Of a DNA stretch of 64,000 bases, positions 18,689 to 27,515 are shown piece after piece (within the stretch, counting starts at the first letter, position 1; each line of letters begins with the position of its first letter). The DNA is from Benzoatithermus sp963720725 (lineage in GTDB: Bacteria; Pseudomonadota; Alphaproteobacteria; Geminicoccales; Geminicoccaceae), in contig CAVRGN010000013.1 of NCBI GenBank assembly GCA_963720725.1, forward strand, positions 558,001-622,000. The letters run 5' to 3'. The notes below the pieces were generated by a model. It was not told the DNA's origin and ran no database searches. It saw nothing but the letters and a program-made list of their open reading frames with translations. The translations under genes and the position numbers were made by a program.

Positions 18689-18997
18689 GGCGTTCACTCC
18701 CCATGCGTGCCGCCATCCCCGGTGCCCAATCAGACACCAGCTGAGGGCCACGGCAGCTTCGTACACCGTACGATAGTACGGGCACCGAGGCGGAACGCGT
18801 TCTAATTTGGCTTTTCAATCCGAGATAGCTGTCTCGCGAAAGCCAGCTACCTTTACGGTATAGAGTGTCGCCGCACTGACTGGCAAGCACTTCCGAAACT
18901 GCGGTCATGTCGATGGAATGTATTCTTAGTGCCGGCGGATTTGCGTTAAGGTCCGCCGCGGGGTGACGCCACTACACGCGGGAGAGCAGCGGCGGGC
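18689..18997. other. Intergenic region between propeller genes
   Basis: This 309-bp gap separates two propeller genes. It contains the palindrome at 18766-18781 and a moderately A/T-rich stretch around 18800-18870, and should hold the promoter of the 17576-18688 gene. I see no reading frame worth calling. Confidence 0.35.
18766..18781. promoter_or_regulatory. Perfect 6-4-6 palindrome upstream of propeller gene
   Basis: CCGTAC (18766-18771), spacer gata, GTACGG (18776-18781). It lies 78 bp before the ATG at 18688 in a stretch with three GTAC tetranucleotides. The size suits a dimeric repressor or activator site; no regulator is identified. Confidence 0.35.
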
Positions 18998-20170
18998 TCA
19001 GGGCGCGATCTTCCACAAATCGATCGAGCTTCTGGGCCGGTCGTCATAGTCGGCGCCGAATAGGCTCTGCCTGCCGCCGACCCTCACCGTGCGCATGGCA
19101 TGCGAGGCCTTGTCGGCGATGGTGAAGGGAGGGCCGAACGTGCCATTGCCGTGGTTGAAGTAGGCGAGCACCTTGGGCTTCGTGGTCTGCGAGGTCATGG
19201 CCATTGCAAGGTCGTTGTCGCCGTCGCCGTCCAGGTCGACGATCACGGCAGTGTGGATCACGGGCGGCGCGTCGCTTTGCAGGACATGGCGGGTCCAAGT
19301 CCCGGTCGGGTCGGGCGGTGCCTGGTACCAGGCCACCATGCGCTTGCCGGGGTAGGTCGGGTGAGGCGGCGTGATGAACAGGTCGACATACCCGTCGGCG
19401 TTGATCCTGCCGGCGGCGATGCGGGCATCCTGCTCGGCGCCGGCGTGGTAGGTGAAGTGGTCGGAGAAGGAGATCCGACCGGCGCTGCTCGTATTCTTGA
19501 ACCAATACTTGCCCACGGCGATGTCGACCTTGTGGTCCCGGTCGAGGTCGACGGCGACGAGGCCCGTTCCGGCCTCGGGCAGGGTCACCGAACTGGTGGC
19601 CCATGCGGTCGGCGAGAGCTGGCGCCAGATATAGACCTTGCCGCCATGCGGGTAGGAGCCGCGGCCGACCACGTCGAGCTTGCCGTCCCCATCGACATCG
19701 ACGGCCTTGATGTCGTGCAGGCTCTGTCCGTTCTCCAGCGTCCGCTTCGTCCAGCGGGTGCCCTTGCTCCCATTCTTGAACCAGACCGCACCGCCCGGGA
19801 TCGCCAGGATCACGTCGTTCGCACCATCGTTGTCGAGATCCGCGACCTCGACCTCTTCGGCCGTCTTGATCGTGGCATCGATGGTGCGCTTGGCCCAATT
19901 GGAATTCTTGTACCAATAGAGCCCGCCCGAAGCGCTGCCGACGACGAGGTCGGCCTGCCCGTCGCGGTCGAGATCGCCCGCACCCTTGGCGACCGCCCGG
20001 GCGGGGCCGTTGGCGTCGACCTGGACATAGGTCACCGTGACCGCCGCGACCACGCCAGCGACCGATCCGAGAAGCAGGGCTGCAGCGATCGCGGCTGGCG
20101 CGGCCCGGCGACGCCAGAGGCCGGAGGCGGCACGCGACGAGGGTAGCGCTCCTTCAAGAATTCGCAGCAT
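18998..20170 (-). CDS. Membrane-anchored or exported FG-GAP/VCBS beta-propeller protein
   Basis: 390 residues. The N-terminus has a basic stretch (WRRRAAPAA) and a hydrophobic helix at about 28-48 ending GVVAAVTVTYVQVDANGP. This is almost the same junction as in the WSC propeller (GVVAAVSVNYIQIDRNGP), so these two form a subgroup. The propeller has loops DLDRDGQAD, DLDNDGAND, DVDGDGKLD, DLDRDHKVD and DLDGDGDND and ends SLFGADYDDRPRSSIDLW. It lacks the WSC and tandem-95 extensions. The loop DLDRDHKVD has His for the usual Gly, so one calcium site may be weakened. Confidence 0.84.
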   Translation of the reverse strand: MLRILEGALPSSRAASGLWRRRAAPAAIAAALLLGSVAGVVAAVTVTYVQVDANGPARAVAKGAGDLDRDGQADLVVGSASGGLYWYKNSNWAKRTIDATIKTAEEVEVADLDNDGANDVILAIPGGAVWFKNGSKGTRWTKRTLENGQSLHDIKAVDVDGDGKLDVVGRGSYPHGGKVYIWRQLSPTAWATSSVTLPEAGTGLVAVDLDRDHKVDIAVGKYWFKNTSSAGRISFSDHFTYHAGAEQDARIAAGRINADGYVDLFITPPHPTYPGKRMVAWYQAPPDPTGTWTRHVLQSDAPPVIHTAVIVDLDGDGDNDLAMAMTSQTTKPKVLAYFNHGNGTFGPPFTIADKASHAMRTVRVGGRQSLFGADYDDRPRSSIDLWKIAP

Positions 20171-20408
20171 GCGTCCAGGCTCCGCGAGCGATGCGCTGCC
20201 ACCATCGGCCGAGGGCCTACGGCGCAGCTGGCGCGGTCAGCGGCGTCTCCCGACCGACCGGCGTCACACAAGCATCGAGGCTCCCAACCCGCAACCGTCG
20301 GTGTCGCGCGTTCCGGTGATCCCGTTACGAACGAGTGGGTATTGTCGTTTCGAGGTCGCGGATCGCAACCGCGCACCCAGCCCGCGATGGCTTGCCTTCA
20401 ACCTTGTG

Positions 20409-21557
20409 TCAGCGCGACAGCCGCCAGAGCCCGATCGGTGTCACCGGCAAATGGTAGTCGGCGCCGAAGAGGCTCGGAACGCCGGCCCACCTGACCGCAT
20501 GCAGGTCATGCGAACTGACGCCCGTGGCGACGAGCGGGTCGCCGAAACGACCGCGCCCTTGGTTGAGGTAGACCTTGAGGCTCGGATTGCGCTCGCGCGC
20601 AGTAAGGGCGGTGGCGAGGTCCTGGTCGCCGTCGCCGTCCAGATCGGCCACGACCGCCGAGTGGAACCCGCGCCGAGCCGATCGCTCCAGGATGACCTCG
20701 CGCCAGGTTCCGAACGGATTTGCCGGCTGCGCGTACCAGGCCACCTTGCCACCGCCGGGAAAGCCTGGATGTGGCGCGGTCACCAGCAGATCCAGCCGGC
20801 CGTCGCCATCGATGTCGCCGGCCGCGAGCTGGGCATCCTGTTCGGCGGCGGCATGGTAGGTCCAAGGCCCTGCGAACGAGATGCGGCCGCGGCTGCTCGT
20901 GTTTCGGTACCAGTATTTGCCGATGGCGATGTCGATCCGACCGTCAGCGTCCAGGTCGGCGGTCAGCAGGCCGGTGCCGGGCTCGGGGAGGCGCAGCAGC
21001 CGCTGCTCCCACGAGTTGGGTGCACGCTGGCGCAGGATCGCCAGGGTGCCGGCCCCGGGATACTGGCCGCGGACGATGACGTCCGGCCTCCCATCCCCGT
21101 CGAGATCAGCGATCTCGATATCGTGCACCCGGCGCTTGGTCACCAGCACGTGCTTTGTCCATCGCGTGCCGCTGCCATTGTTGGCGAACCACACCGCGCC
21201 GTTGGGCACGGCGGCCACGATGTCGTTACCGTGCTGGCGGTCGATGTCGGCGACCTCGATCTCGCCGGCCATCTCCAGGCCAGCGGCCACGATGCGCTTG
21301 GCGCCGGTCGGATTGCGGTACCAGAACAGCCCCTGCGTCACGCTGCCGACCAGCAGGTCTGGCTTCGCATCACCGTCGAGATCGCCGACGCCCTTGCCGT
21401 AGGCCTTGGCCGGCCCACGGTCATCGATGCCGAGATGGGCCAGCGTGGCGGCGGCCGGTGCCGGTGGGCAGCCGAGCATGCCCGCCACTGCTGCCGCAGC
21501 GGCCGGAACGAACAGGCGATGGAGGTTTGGGCGCGATGCACTCGGATGGTCTGCCAT
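20409..21557 (-). CDS. Secreted FG-GAP/VCBS beta-propeller protein, first gene of the array
   Basis: 382 residues from ATG 21557, which has AAGGA 8 nt upstream; the longer frame to 21896 overlaps the TetR gene and was rejected. A hydrophobic signal (LFVPAAAAAVAGMLGCPPAPAA) contains a Cys that could be a weak lipobox. Propeller loops are DLDGDAKPD, DIDRQHGND, DLDGDGRPD, DLDADGRID, DIDGDGRLD and DLDGDGDQD; the second is degenerate. It ends SLFGADYHLPVTPIGLW like its relatives. It is divergent from the TetR gene with a 114-bp shared promoter region, so TetR control is possible. Confidence 0.83.
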   Translation of the reverse strand: MADHPSASRPNLHRLFVPAAAAAVAGMLGCPPAPAAATLAHLGIDDRGPAKAYGKGVGDLDGDAKPDLLVGSVTQGLFWYRNPTGAKRIVAAGLEMAGEIEVADIDRQHGNDIVAAVPNGAVWFANNGSGTRWTKHVLVTKRRVHDIEIADLDGDGRPDVIVRGQYPGAGTLAILRQRAPNSWEQRLLRLPEPGTGLLTADLDADGRIDIAIGKYWYRNTSSRGRISFAGPWTYHAAAEQDAQLAAGDIDGDGRLDLLVTAPHPGFPGGGKVAWYAQPANPFGTWREVILERSARRGFHSAVVADLDGDGDQDLATALTARERNPSLKVYLNQGRGRFGDPLVATGVSSHDLHAVRWAGVPSLFGADYHLPVTPIGLWRLSR

Positions 21558-21671
21558 GGTCGGGTCCTTCGCTGCGGTAACCAGTCTCTCGGTGACGAAG
21601 GGGATCGTCAGCAGTTCTTGAACGTTCGGTCTGCAATGCCATATCCCCGATACGACAGCGGAGTTGGGTCC

Positions 21672-22253
21672 TTGGCAAGGCCACGTGAGTTCGACGAGAT
21701 CGAGGTGCTGGAGGCGGCGCTGGCGCTGTTCCGCGCCAAGGGTTTCGAGGGGACCACGCTTGCCGAGCTGGAGCACGCGACGGGGCTCGGCCGCGCCAGT
21801 CTCTACGGTGCCTTCGGCGATAAGCGGGCACTGTTCCTCAAGGTCCTGGGCCGCTACTTCGAGACTTCGCTGGAATGCCAGCTCGAAGGACTGCATGCGC
21901 CCGGCGCCGGCAGGGCCGCGATTTTGGCCGTGTTCCGCGAGGTCGCCCGTACGGCCGCCTCGGATCGGGAACGCAAGGGCTGCATGGTGACCAACTGCGC
22001 GGTGGAGCTCGCCGACCGCGATCCGGACTTCGCATGCGCCGCCGCCCGCGGCCTGGATCGCTTTGAGCGGGCATTCGCCAAGGCGATCCGGACGGCTCAG
22101 TCGCAGGGAGACATCGCCGCCGGCCGCGATCCCGCCCGGCTCGCGCGCTTTTTGACCGTGTGCATGGAAGGAATGCTCGTGTTGGCGCGCATCCGTCCGG
22201 ATCCGGCCTGGCTCGACGACGCCGTGTCAGGCGTGGCGGACGCGCTGTGCTGA
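21672..22253 (+). CDS. TetR/AcrR family transcriptional regulator
   Basis: 193 residues. The DNA-binding helix-turn-helix is clear at the N-terminus: ARPREFDEIEVLEAALALF, TLAELEHATGLGRASLYGAF. The C-terminal ligand-binding part includes RKGCMVTNCAVELADRD, typical of the subgroup that controls oxidoreductase or electrophile-response genes. I chose TTG 21672 because GGAG sits 8 nt upstream and the protein then begins at the conserved ARPREF; ATG 21636 would add 12 residues. It precedes a thioredoxin and an old yellow enzyme on the same strand, which fits a NemR-like regulator of its own operon, and it is divergent from the propeller array. Confidence 0.9.
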   Translation: MARPREFDEIEVLEAALALFRAKGFEGTTLAELEHATGLGRASLYGAFGDKRALFLKVLGRYFETSLECQLEGLHAPGAGRAAILAVFREVARTAASDRERKGCMVTNCAVELADRDPDFACAAARGLDRFERAFAKAIRTAQSQGDIAAGRDPARLARFLTVCMEGMLVLARIRPDPAWLDDAVSGVADALC

Positions 22254-22310
22254 TCCCGATTGCCGATGCCTAGTTTTTGACCAGATGGTAAGTAACCTGG
22301 AGCAATCGCC

Positions 22311-22652
22311 ATGTCCGACGCCGCGCTGGATCATCCCGTCCGTGAGGTCAGCGACAGCAGCTTTGCCGACGACGTGCTGGCGGCCGAGCGGCCCGTGCTG
22401 GTCGACTTCTTCGCCGGCTGGTGCGGTCCCTGCCACGCCATCGCACCGTCTCTGGAGCAGCTGGCGGCCGAGCGAGCCGGCGAGGTCGAGTTCGTCAAGC
22501 TCGACGTCGACGCCAATCCCGACACGACCCTTCGCTTCGGCGTGAAGAGCCTGCCCACGCTGATGCTGTTCAAGGCTGGCGAGCCCGTCGCGAGCCGGGT
22601 CGGCGCCATGCCGAAAGCACGCCTGCGCGCGTGGCTCGCCGAATTCGCCTGA
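22311..22652 (+). CDS. Thioredoxin
   Basis: A 113-residue single-domain thioredoxin without signal peptide. VDFFAGWCGPCHAIAP gives the active site WCGPC at residues 37-41 and SLPTLMLF carries the cis-proline. It reduces disulfides in the cytoplasm. It lies 58 bp after the TetR gene and 27 bp before the old yellow enzyme, so the three are probably one operon that responds to oxidative or electrophile stress. Most genomes have a separate housekeeping trxA, so this copy is likely stress-dedicated. Confidence 0.93.
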   Translation: MSDAALDHPVREVSDSSFADDVLAAERPVLVDFFAGWCGPCHAIAPSLEQLAAERAGEVEFVKLDVDANPDTTLRFGVKSLPTLMLFKAGEPVASRVGAMPKARLRAWLAEFA

Positions 22653-22679
22653 GCGTCACGCCACCACGAGGAACCGACG

Positions 22680-23780
22680 ATGTCCGACCATCCCGTGCTG
22701 TTCACACCTGCCCGCCTGGGCGCGGTCGCGATCCCAAATCGCGTCCTGATGGCGCCGATGACCCGATCGCGCGCCGGGCGCGACGGCGTGCCCGGCCCAT
22801 TCGCCGCTCTCTACTATGCGCAACGGGCGAGTGCTGGCCTGATCGTCACCGAGGCCACCCAGGTCGCCCCCGAAGGCCAGGGCTACATCTCGACCCCCGG
22901 CATCCACAGTCGCTCCCAGGTCGCCGGCTGGCGTCGGGTGACCGATGCCGTCCACGCCGCCGGTGGCCGGATCTTCCTCCAACTCTGGCATGTCGGCCGA
23001 GTCAGCCACGAATCGTTCCAGCCCGAAGGCAAGCCACCGGTTTCCGCTTCGGCGGTACCGCTCGACGGTCAGGCCTTTACCTATGACGGCATGAAGCCAT
23101 ACCCGCTGCCTCGGGCTCTGGCGACCGATGAGGTTGCGGGCGTGGTGGCACAGTTCCGCAGCGGTGCCGAGCTGGCCCGGGAGGCGGGCTTCGACGGCGT
23201 CGAGATCCATGGTGCCAACGGCTACCTGATCGACCAGTTTCTGCGCGACGGCACCAACCGGCGGGACGACCGCTACGGCGGCAGTGCCGCCAACCGCGCC
23301 CGATTCCTGCTCGAGATCACCGAGGCCGCCGTGGCGGTCTGGGGACCGGATCGGGTCGGCGTGCGGCTGTCGCCCCTCGGCAGCTTCAACGGGATGGCGG
23401 ACAGCGACCCGGCCCGCACCTTCGGCACCGCAGTCGAAGCCCTGGGCGGGTTCGGGCTCGCCTATCTCCACATGGTGGAGGAGTTCGGCGCGCCGCTCGA
23501 CGATGGTCAGAAGGCCGTCCTCCGCGCGATTCGCGAGCGCTGGCATGGTCCCTATATCGCCAATGGCGGCTATGACGGTGCCCGTGGCGCCGATGCCGTG
23601 GCGTCCGGCTGGGCCACGGCCGTAGCCTACGGCGTGCCGTTCATCGCCAATCCCGACCTGCCGCTGCGGCTGCTGACCGGGTCCGAACTCGCCCAGTCGG
23701 ACAAGGACACGTTCTACGGCGGTGATGCCCGGGGTTTCGTCGATTACCCGGCCGTGGCCGAGGAGAAACTGGCGGCTTGA
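22680..23780 (+). CDS. Old yellow enzyme family NADH:flavin oxidoreductase (NemA-like alkene reductase)
   Basis: A 366-residue FMN-dependent TIM-barrel protein. Family motifs in order are LFTPARLGAVAIPNRVLMAPMTRSR (phosphate/flavin entry), LQLWHVGRVSH, GFDGVEIHGANGYLIDQFL, RDDRYGGSAANRARFLLEI and the C-terminal VAYGVPFIANPDLP. These enzymes reduce activated C=C bonds such as N-ethylmaleimide and nitro compounds using NAD(P)H in the cytoplasm. The length is normal. Its location behind TetR and thioredoxin matches the nemRA arrangement. Confidence 0.93.
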   Translation: MSDHPVLFTPARLGAVAIPNRVLMAPMTRSRAGRDGVPGPFAALYYAQRASAGLIVTEATQVAPEGQGYISTPGIHSRSQVAGWRRVTDAVHAAGGRIFLQLWHVGRVSHESFQPEGKPPVSASAVPLDGQAFTYDGMKPYPLPRALATDEVAGVVAQFRSGAELAREAGFDGVEIHGANGYLIDQFLRDGTNRRDDRYGGSAANRARFLLEITEAAVAVWGPDRVGVRLSPLGSFNGMADSDPARTFGTAVEALGGFGLAYLHMVEEFGAPLDDGQKAVLRAIRERWHGPYIANGGYDGARGADAVASGWATAVAYGVPFIANPDLPLRLLTGSELAQSDKDTFYGGDARGFVDYPAVAEEKLAA

Positions 23781-23904
23781 TCGAGGCCCGCCATAGGGGC
23801 CTTCGCTCGTGGAGCAGGTCGGCCAGGGTGTGTGCGAAGCTGCGGACCTGCGAGTGATGCCGTGAGTCCGCAGCCCGCAGGCGGACATGGATCCTCAAGG
23901 CGAC

Positions 23905-24349
23905 TCAGCCTTCGATCGGCCACGCAACCTCGGCGTGGCAGAGCAGCATGATCCTCTTTCCGTCGACGATTCGGCCCTCGCCCTCGCCGGCATCCCCGCC
24001 GCCGGTCGTGATCCGAGCTTCGAGGCTGACCTCGGCCACGAAGAAGTGCAGCCGCTCGGTGACCGAGCCCGGGCTCATATGGGCCCGCGAACACCTCCTC
24101 CACCTGCCGGGAGCATGCCGTCGGTGTGCCCGTTGACGAAGGCCGGCAGCCGGAACCGCCGGGTGAGGAACTCGCTACGCCGAGCCAAATCGTAGAGCAG
24201 GATGGCGGCGCCGTAGCCGCGATCGTAGGCTTCGCGCGTCAGCTGCCGTCCGCACGGCGATGGTCGAACCGGCACTTGCGCAGGACGTACCACTCGTCCG
24301 GAAGGGTCTGGAAACCGTGCAGCCTCACCCGCTCGGACGATGCAACCAT
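23905..24349 (-). pseudogene. Broken NudK-type Nudix hydrolase (GDP-mannose pyrophosphatase)
   Basis: Pieces of one NudK-like protein can be read on the minus strand in different frames. From ATG 24349: SSERVRLHGFQTLPDEWYVL up to ADGS. After a frame change: LTREAYDRGYGAAILLYDLA then RFRLPAFVNGHTDGML. After a further change: MSPGSVTERLHFFVAEVSLE through DGKRIMLLCHAEVAWPIEG and a stop. Between NGHTDG and the SPGSVTE segment most of the Nudix box (GxxxxxExxxxxxxREUxEEx) is gone, so there is an internal deletion as well as at least one frameshift. No functional enzyme can be made. It lies between the OYE and VOC genes with no coding alternative on the plus strand. Confidence 0.78.
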
Positions 24350-24465
24350 GGCCATCCGCCTGTTCTGCCGGACTCTCGCCCGCCAAATCCGGCCGACCAC
24401 AGCTGTCGGCCCCGGCAAGCACGGCACGACATTACTGCAGTCCGGATCCAAGGAGGCACTACGGC

Positions 24466-24873
24466 ATGACCGTGGAACTGCTGATCAATATCGACGTCGA
24501 CGATCTGCCGCGGGCCACGGAGTTCTACACCCGCGCGTTGCAGCTGCGCCTCGGCCGGCGGTTCGGCGATGGAGCGGTCGAGCTCGTGGGCGGCAGCTCG
24601 CCCATCTACCTCCTCGCCAAGGAGTTGGGCAGCGAGGGTGCTCCCGGCGCACGGCGGAGCTTCGACCGGCATTGGACGCCCGTGCATCTCGACGTGGCCG
24701 TTCCCGACCTGGACCGCGCGCTCGAGCAGGCGACCGCGGCCGGTGCCCTCGTCGAGCAGGCGACGGTCACGCGCGCGTGGGGCCGCATCGCGATGCTCGT
24801 CGACCCCTTCGGTCATGGCCTCTGCCTCATCGAGTTCAGCGAGGCCGGCTATGACGCGATAGCGGGCACTTAG
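24466..24873 (+). CDS. VOC/glyoxalase-like protein
   Basis: 135 residues with the vicinal-oxygen-chelate fold pattern: a short beta-alpha-beta unit (LLINIDVDDLPRATEFYTRAL), then VHLDVAVPDLDRALEQATAAG and IAMLVDPFGHGLCLIEFS at the end. A strong AAGGAGG lies 9 nt before ATG 24466. Members range from glyoxalases and dioxygenases to antibiotic-resistance proteins. Metal-ligand-like His and Glu are present (H in VHLDV, E in LIEFS), but the substrate cannot be told. It lies between the decayed nudK and the importer operon. Confidence 0.82.
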   Translation: MTVELLINIDVDDLPRATEFYTRALQLRLGRRFGDGAVELVGGSSPIYLLAKELGSEGAPGARRSFDRHWTPVHLDVAVPDLDRALEQATAAGALVEQATVTRAWGRIAMLVDPFGHGLCLIEFSEAGYDAIAGT

Positions 24874-24967
24874 GCGACGCGGTGATCGCTTGCGGCCTGC
24901 CGAGGTTCGCATTAGCACCTGATGCTCTATCTCTCCGGCATGCCCGGCAACCAAGCCTCGGGAGGCG

Positions 24968-25951
24968 ATGATGTGGCGCGCGACGCGTAGGGGCCTGTTC
25001 GCCCTGCTGGGGCTGTTGGCGCTGCCGGTGCATGCGGCCGAACTCGGCACCATCAGGGTGGGTGTGCTGAAGTTCGGTACCGTCAACTGGGAACTCGACG
25101 TCATCAAGACCAACGGCCTGGACATGAAGGAGGGCTTCACGCTCGACGTCGTGCCGTTCGGCGCCAATGACGCGGCCGACGTGGCGCTGATGGGCGGTGC
25201 CGTCGACGCCATCGTCGAGGACTGGCTGTTCGTCTCGCGTCAGCGCAGCTCGGGCGTGCCGCTGACCTTCATCCCCTATTCCAGCAATGTCGGCGCCGTG
25301 ATGGTCGCAGGCGACAGCCCGATCGCCAGCGTGGCCGACCTTGCGGGCAAGAGACTGGGCGTGGCCGGCGGCCCGCTCGACAAGGGCTGGCTCATGCTCC
25401 AGGCCTTCGCCAAGCAGAAAGACGGGTTGGATCTGCCCACGGCGGCCGAGCCGGTCTATGGCGCACCGCCATTGCTCACCGAGAAGCTGAAGAGCGGCGA
25501 GCTCGATGCGGCTTTGAACTACTGGCACTTCGGCGCGCGGCTGGAGGCGCAAGGCTACCGGCGGCTGATCGGCATCGGCGAGGTCCAGGAGGGTCTGGGC
25601 ATCCCGGCGTCGGTGCCGCAGCTCGGCTACATCTTCGACGAAAGCTGGGGCAACGAGCACGCCGATCTGGTGCTCGCCTTCGCCCGGGCTTCGCGGGCCG
25701 CCAAGGAGATCATGCTCACCAGCGACGCCGAGTGGCAGCGCCTGATGCCGCTCACGCGGGCCGAGAACGAGGCCGAACTCGACGCCTTCATGCGCCGCTA
25801 TCGCGAGGGCATCGTGGCGCATTGGGGCCCCGAGCAGCAGGCGGAGGCCGCAAAGCTGTTCCTCGTGCTGGCGGAACGCGGCGGCGAGAAGCTGGTCGGG
25901 TCCGGCAAGGAGCTCGCCCCCGGAACCTTCTGGCCCAAGCTCAGCTATTGA
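24968..25951 (+). CDS. ABC transporter substrate-binding protein, SsuA/NMT1-like
   Basis: A 327-residue periplasmic protein with a signal peptide (hydrophobic residues 9-22, cleavage near VHA-AEL). Residues 28-90 resemble the NMT1/SsuA fold: TIRVGVLKFGTVNWELDVIK and VPFGANDAADVALMGGAVDA. It would bind a small organic anion, sulfonate or aromatic compound and deliver it to the permease encoded 6 bp downstream. Four genes follow each other with overlaps or very short gaps, so this is an operon. Its position next to xoxJ/xoxG suggests a link with quinoprotein metabolism; the ligand is not known. An adjacent ATG at 24971 is equally possible as start. Confidence 0.85.
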   Translation: MMWRATRRGLFALLGLLALPVHAAELGTIRVGVLKFGTVNWELDVIKTNGLDMKEGFTLDVVPFGANDAADVALMGGAVDAIVEDWLFVSRQRSSGVPLTFIPYSSNVGAVMVAGDSPIASVADLAGKRLGVAGGPLDKGWLMLQAFAKQKDGLDLPTAAEPVYGAPPLLTEKLKSGELDAALNYWHFGARLEAQGYRRLIGIGEVQEGLGIPASVPQLGYIFDESWGNEHADLVLAFARASRAAKEIMLTSDAEWQRLMPLTRAENEAELDAFMRRYREGIVAHWGPEQQAEAAKLFLVLAERGGEKLVGSGKELAPGTFWPKLSY

Positions 25952-25956
25952 GCCGC

Positions 25957-26769
25957 ATGGCCCGGAGTTTCGTCCTCGCCGAGGATATGCCGGCGTCCCG
26001 GGCCAAGGCGGCGGGTGGCGGCGCGCTGCGACGCGTTCTCGTTCCCTGCCTCTCGCTCCTCGCACTGCTGGCCGTGTGGCAGCTTGCGGCCATGCTCGCG
26101 GACAACCCGCGGCTGATGCCGGCGCCTGTGCTGGTGCTCGCCAAGATGGCGGCGGACACCGCCACCGGCGAGCTGCCCTTCAACCTCGCCATTACGCTGC
26201 TGCGGGTTGCGGCGAGCTTCGTGATCGCCATGACCCTGGGCGTGGCGATCGGCATCCTGATGGGCCGGGTCCGCCTCGCCGACGAGCTGGGCCGGCCCTG
26301 GCTCGTGTTCTTCCTCAACCTGCCGGCACTGGTCACGATTGTCCTGGCCTACATCTGGATCGGCCTGGTCGAGAGCGCCGCGATCTTCGCCGTGGCGCTC
26401 AACAAGATCCCCAACGTGGTGGTCACGGTGCGCGAGGGTGCCCGGGCGCTGGACCACGGCCTGCTCGAGATGGCCCGGGTGTTCGCCGTACCGCGCGGGC
26501 GCGTGCTGCGCCACATCGTGCTGCCGCAGCTCTACCCCTACCTCTCCGGCGCCGCGCGCTCCGGCCTGGCGCTGATCTGGAAGATCGTCCTGGTCGTCGA
26601 GCTGCTCGGCCGGTCCAACGGCGTCGGTTTCCAGCTCGGCGTCTACTTCCAGCTGTTCGACGTCGCGGGCATCCTGGCCTATGCCCTGGCGTTCATCTTC
26701 GTGGTCCAACTGATCGAGTGGGGCATCCTGCAGCCGATCGAGCGTCGCGCCGGTCAATGGCGGCGCTGA
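25957..26769 (+). CDS. ABC transporter permease, SsuC-like
   Basis: 270 residues with six hydrophobic segments. The EAA-type cytoplasmic loop is visible as LEMARVFAVPRGRVLRHIVLPQ (residues about 165-190), which docks to the ATPase. ATG 25957 starts 6 bp after the binding-protein stop, and the 3' end overlaps the ATPase start by 13 bp. It forms the membrane channel of the importer encoded by 24968-27515. The family (SsuC/TauC/ThiX-like) fits a binding protein of NMT1 type. Confidence 0.88.
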   Translation: MARSFVLAEDMPASRAKAAGGGALRRVLVPCLSLLALLAVWQLAAMLADNPRLMPAPVLVLAKMAADTATGELPFNLAITLLRVAASFVIAMTLGVAIGILMGRVRLADELGRPWLVFFLNLPALVTIVLAYIWIGLVESAAIFAVALNKIPNVVVTVREGARALDHGLLEMARVFAVPRGRVLRHIVLPQLYPYLSGAARSGLALIWKIVLVVELLGRSNGVGFQLGVYFQLFDVAGILAYALAFIFVVQLIEWGILQPIERRAGQWRR

Positions 26770-27515
26770 GCCTCGAGCTGCACGAGCATCGTTTCCCGGC
26801 GGCCGGCGGTGCTCCGGCCAAGCTCGCGCTCGCCGGGATCCGGCTCGACGTGGCGCAGGGCGAGCGGGTAGCGATCATCGGGCCGTCCGGCTGCGGCAAG
26901 ACCACCCTGCTCAGCATCGTGGCCGGCCTGGTGACGGGCTTTGCCGGCCGGCTCGACCTGACGCCCGGCGCGACGCTGGGCTACGTGTTCCAGGAGCCAC
27001 GGTTGCTGCCCTGGCGCAGCTTGGCGGACAATCTGCGGCTGGTGTTGCCGGACTCGCCCGACCCGGGGCCGCGCATCGCGGCTGCCCTCGCCGAGGTGGA
27101 GTTGGAGGGAGCCGCCGGTGTCTACGCTTCGCGGCTCTCGCTCGGCATGGCGCGGCGGGCGGCGCTGGCCCGCGCCTTCGTGGTGCAGCCCGACCTGCTC
27201 CTGCTCGACGAGCCATTCGTGTCGCTGGACGAGCCCACGGCGCATCGCCTGCGGCTCCTGCTGCTCGAGCTGATCGAGCGGCACGGCGCCACCGTGCTGT
27301 TCGTCACCCACTCGCTGGCCGAGGCGATCATGGTGGCCGACCGTCTCCTGTTCCTCACCGCCTCGCCCGGACGGGTGCTCGAGACCCGCCTGGTGCCGCT
27401 CAGCCCCGCCGAGCGGCGCCAGCCGCGCTCGGTCGACGCCTTCCGGCAAAGTCTCGTCGACGCCGACGCGCGCCTGGCCCAGCTCCTGGTTCCGCCCCTG
27501 GAGATCCTGTCTTGA
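26757..27515 (+). CDS. ABC transporter ATP-binding protein, SsuB-like
   Basis: 252 residues. Walker A IIGPSGCGKTTLLS (around residues 42-50), Q-loop region YVFQEPRLLPWRSL, signature LSLGMARRAALARAF and Walker B LLLLDEPFVSLD are all present, with the switch His in LFVTHSLAEA. The signature lacks the usual GG (LSLGM instead of LSGGQ), a deviation also seen in nitrate/sulfonate-type ATPases. It energises the importer with the two genes upstream. It ends in a 4-nt overlap with the ABC-2 permease (TTGA at 27512-27515), so that permease is made from the same message. Confidence 0.9.
   Translation: MAALSLELHEHRFPAAGGAPAKLALAGIRLDVAQGERVAIIGPSGCGKTTLLSIVAGLVTGFAGRLDLTPGATLGYVFQEPRLLPWRSLADNLRLVLPDSPDPGPRIAAALAEVELEGAAGVYASRLSLGMARRAALARAFVVQPDLLLLDEPFVSLDEPTAHRLRLLLLELIERHGATVLFVTHSLAEAIMVADRLLFLTASPGRVLETRLVPLSPAERRQPRSVDAFRQSLVDADARLAQLLVPPLEILS

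Noticed and set aside
20037..21671. A long plus-strand frame continuing into the TetR gene
   Set aside because: It is antisense to two propeller genes and shows no protein pattern until the TetR start; the TTG at 21672 with its ribosome-binding site explains the real gene.
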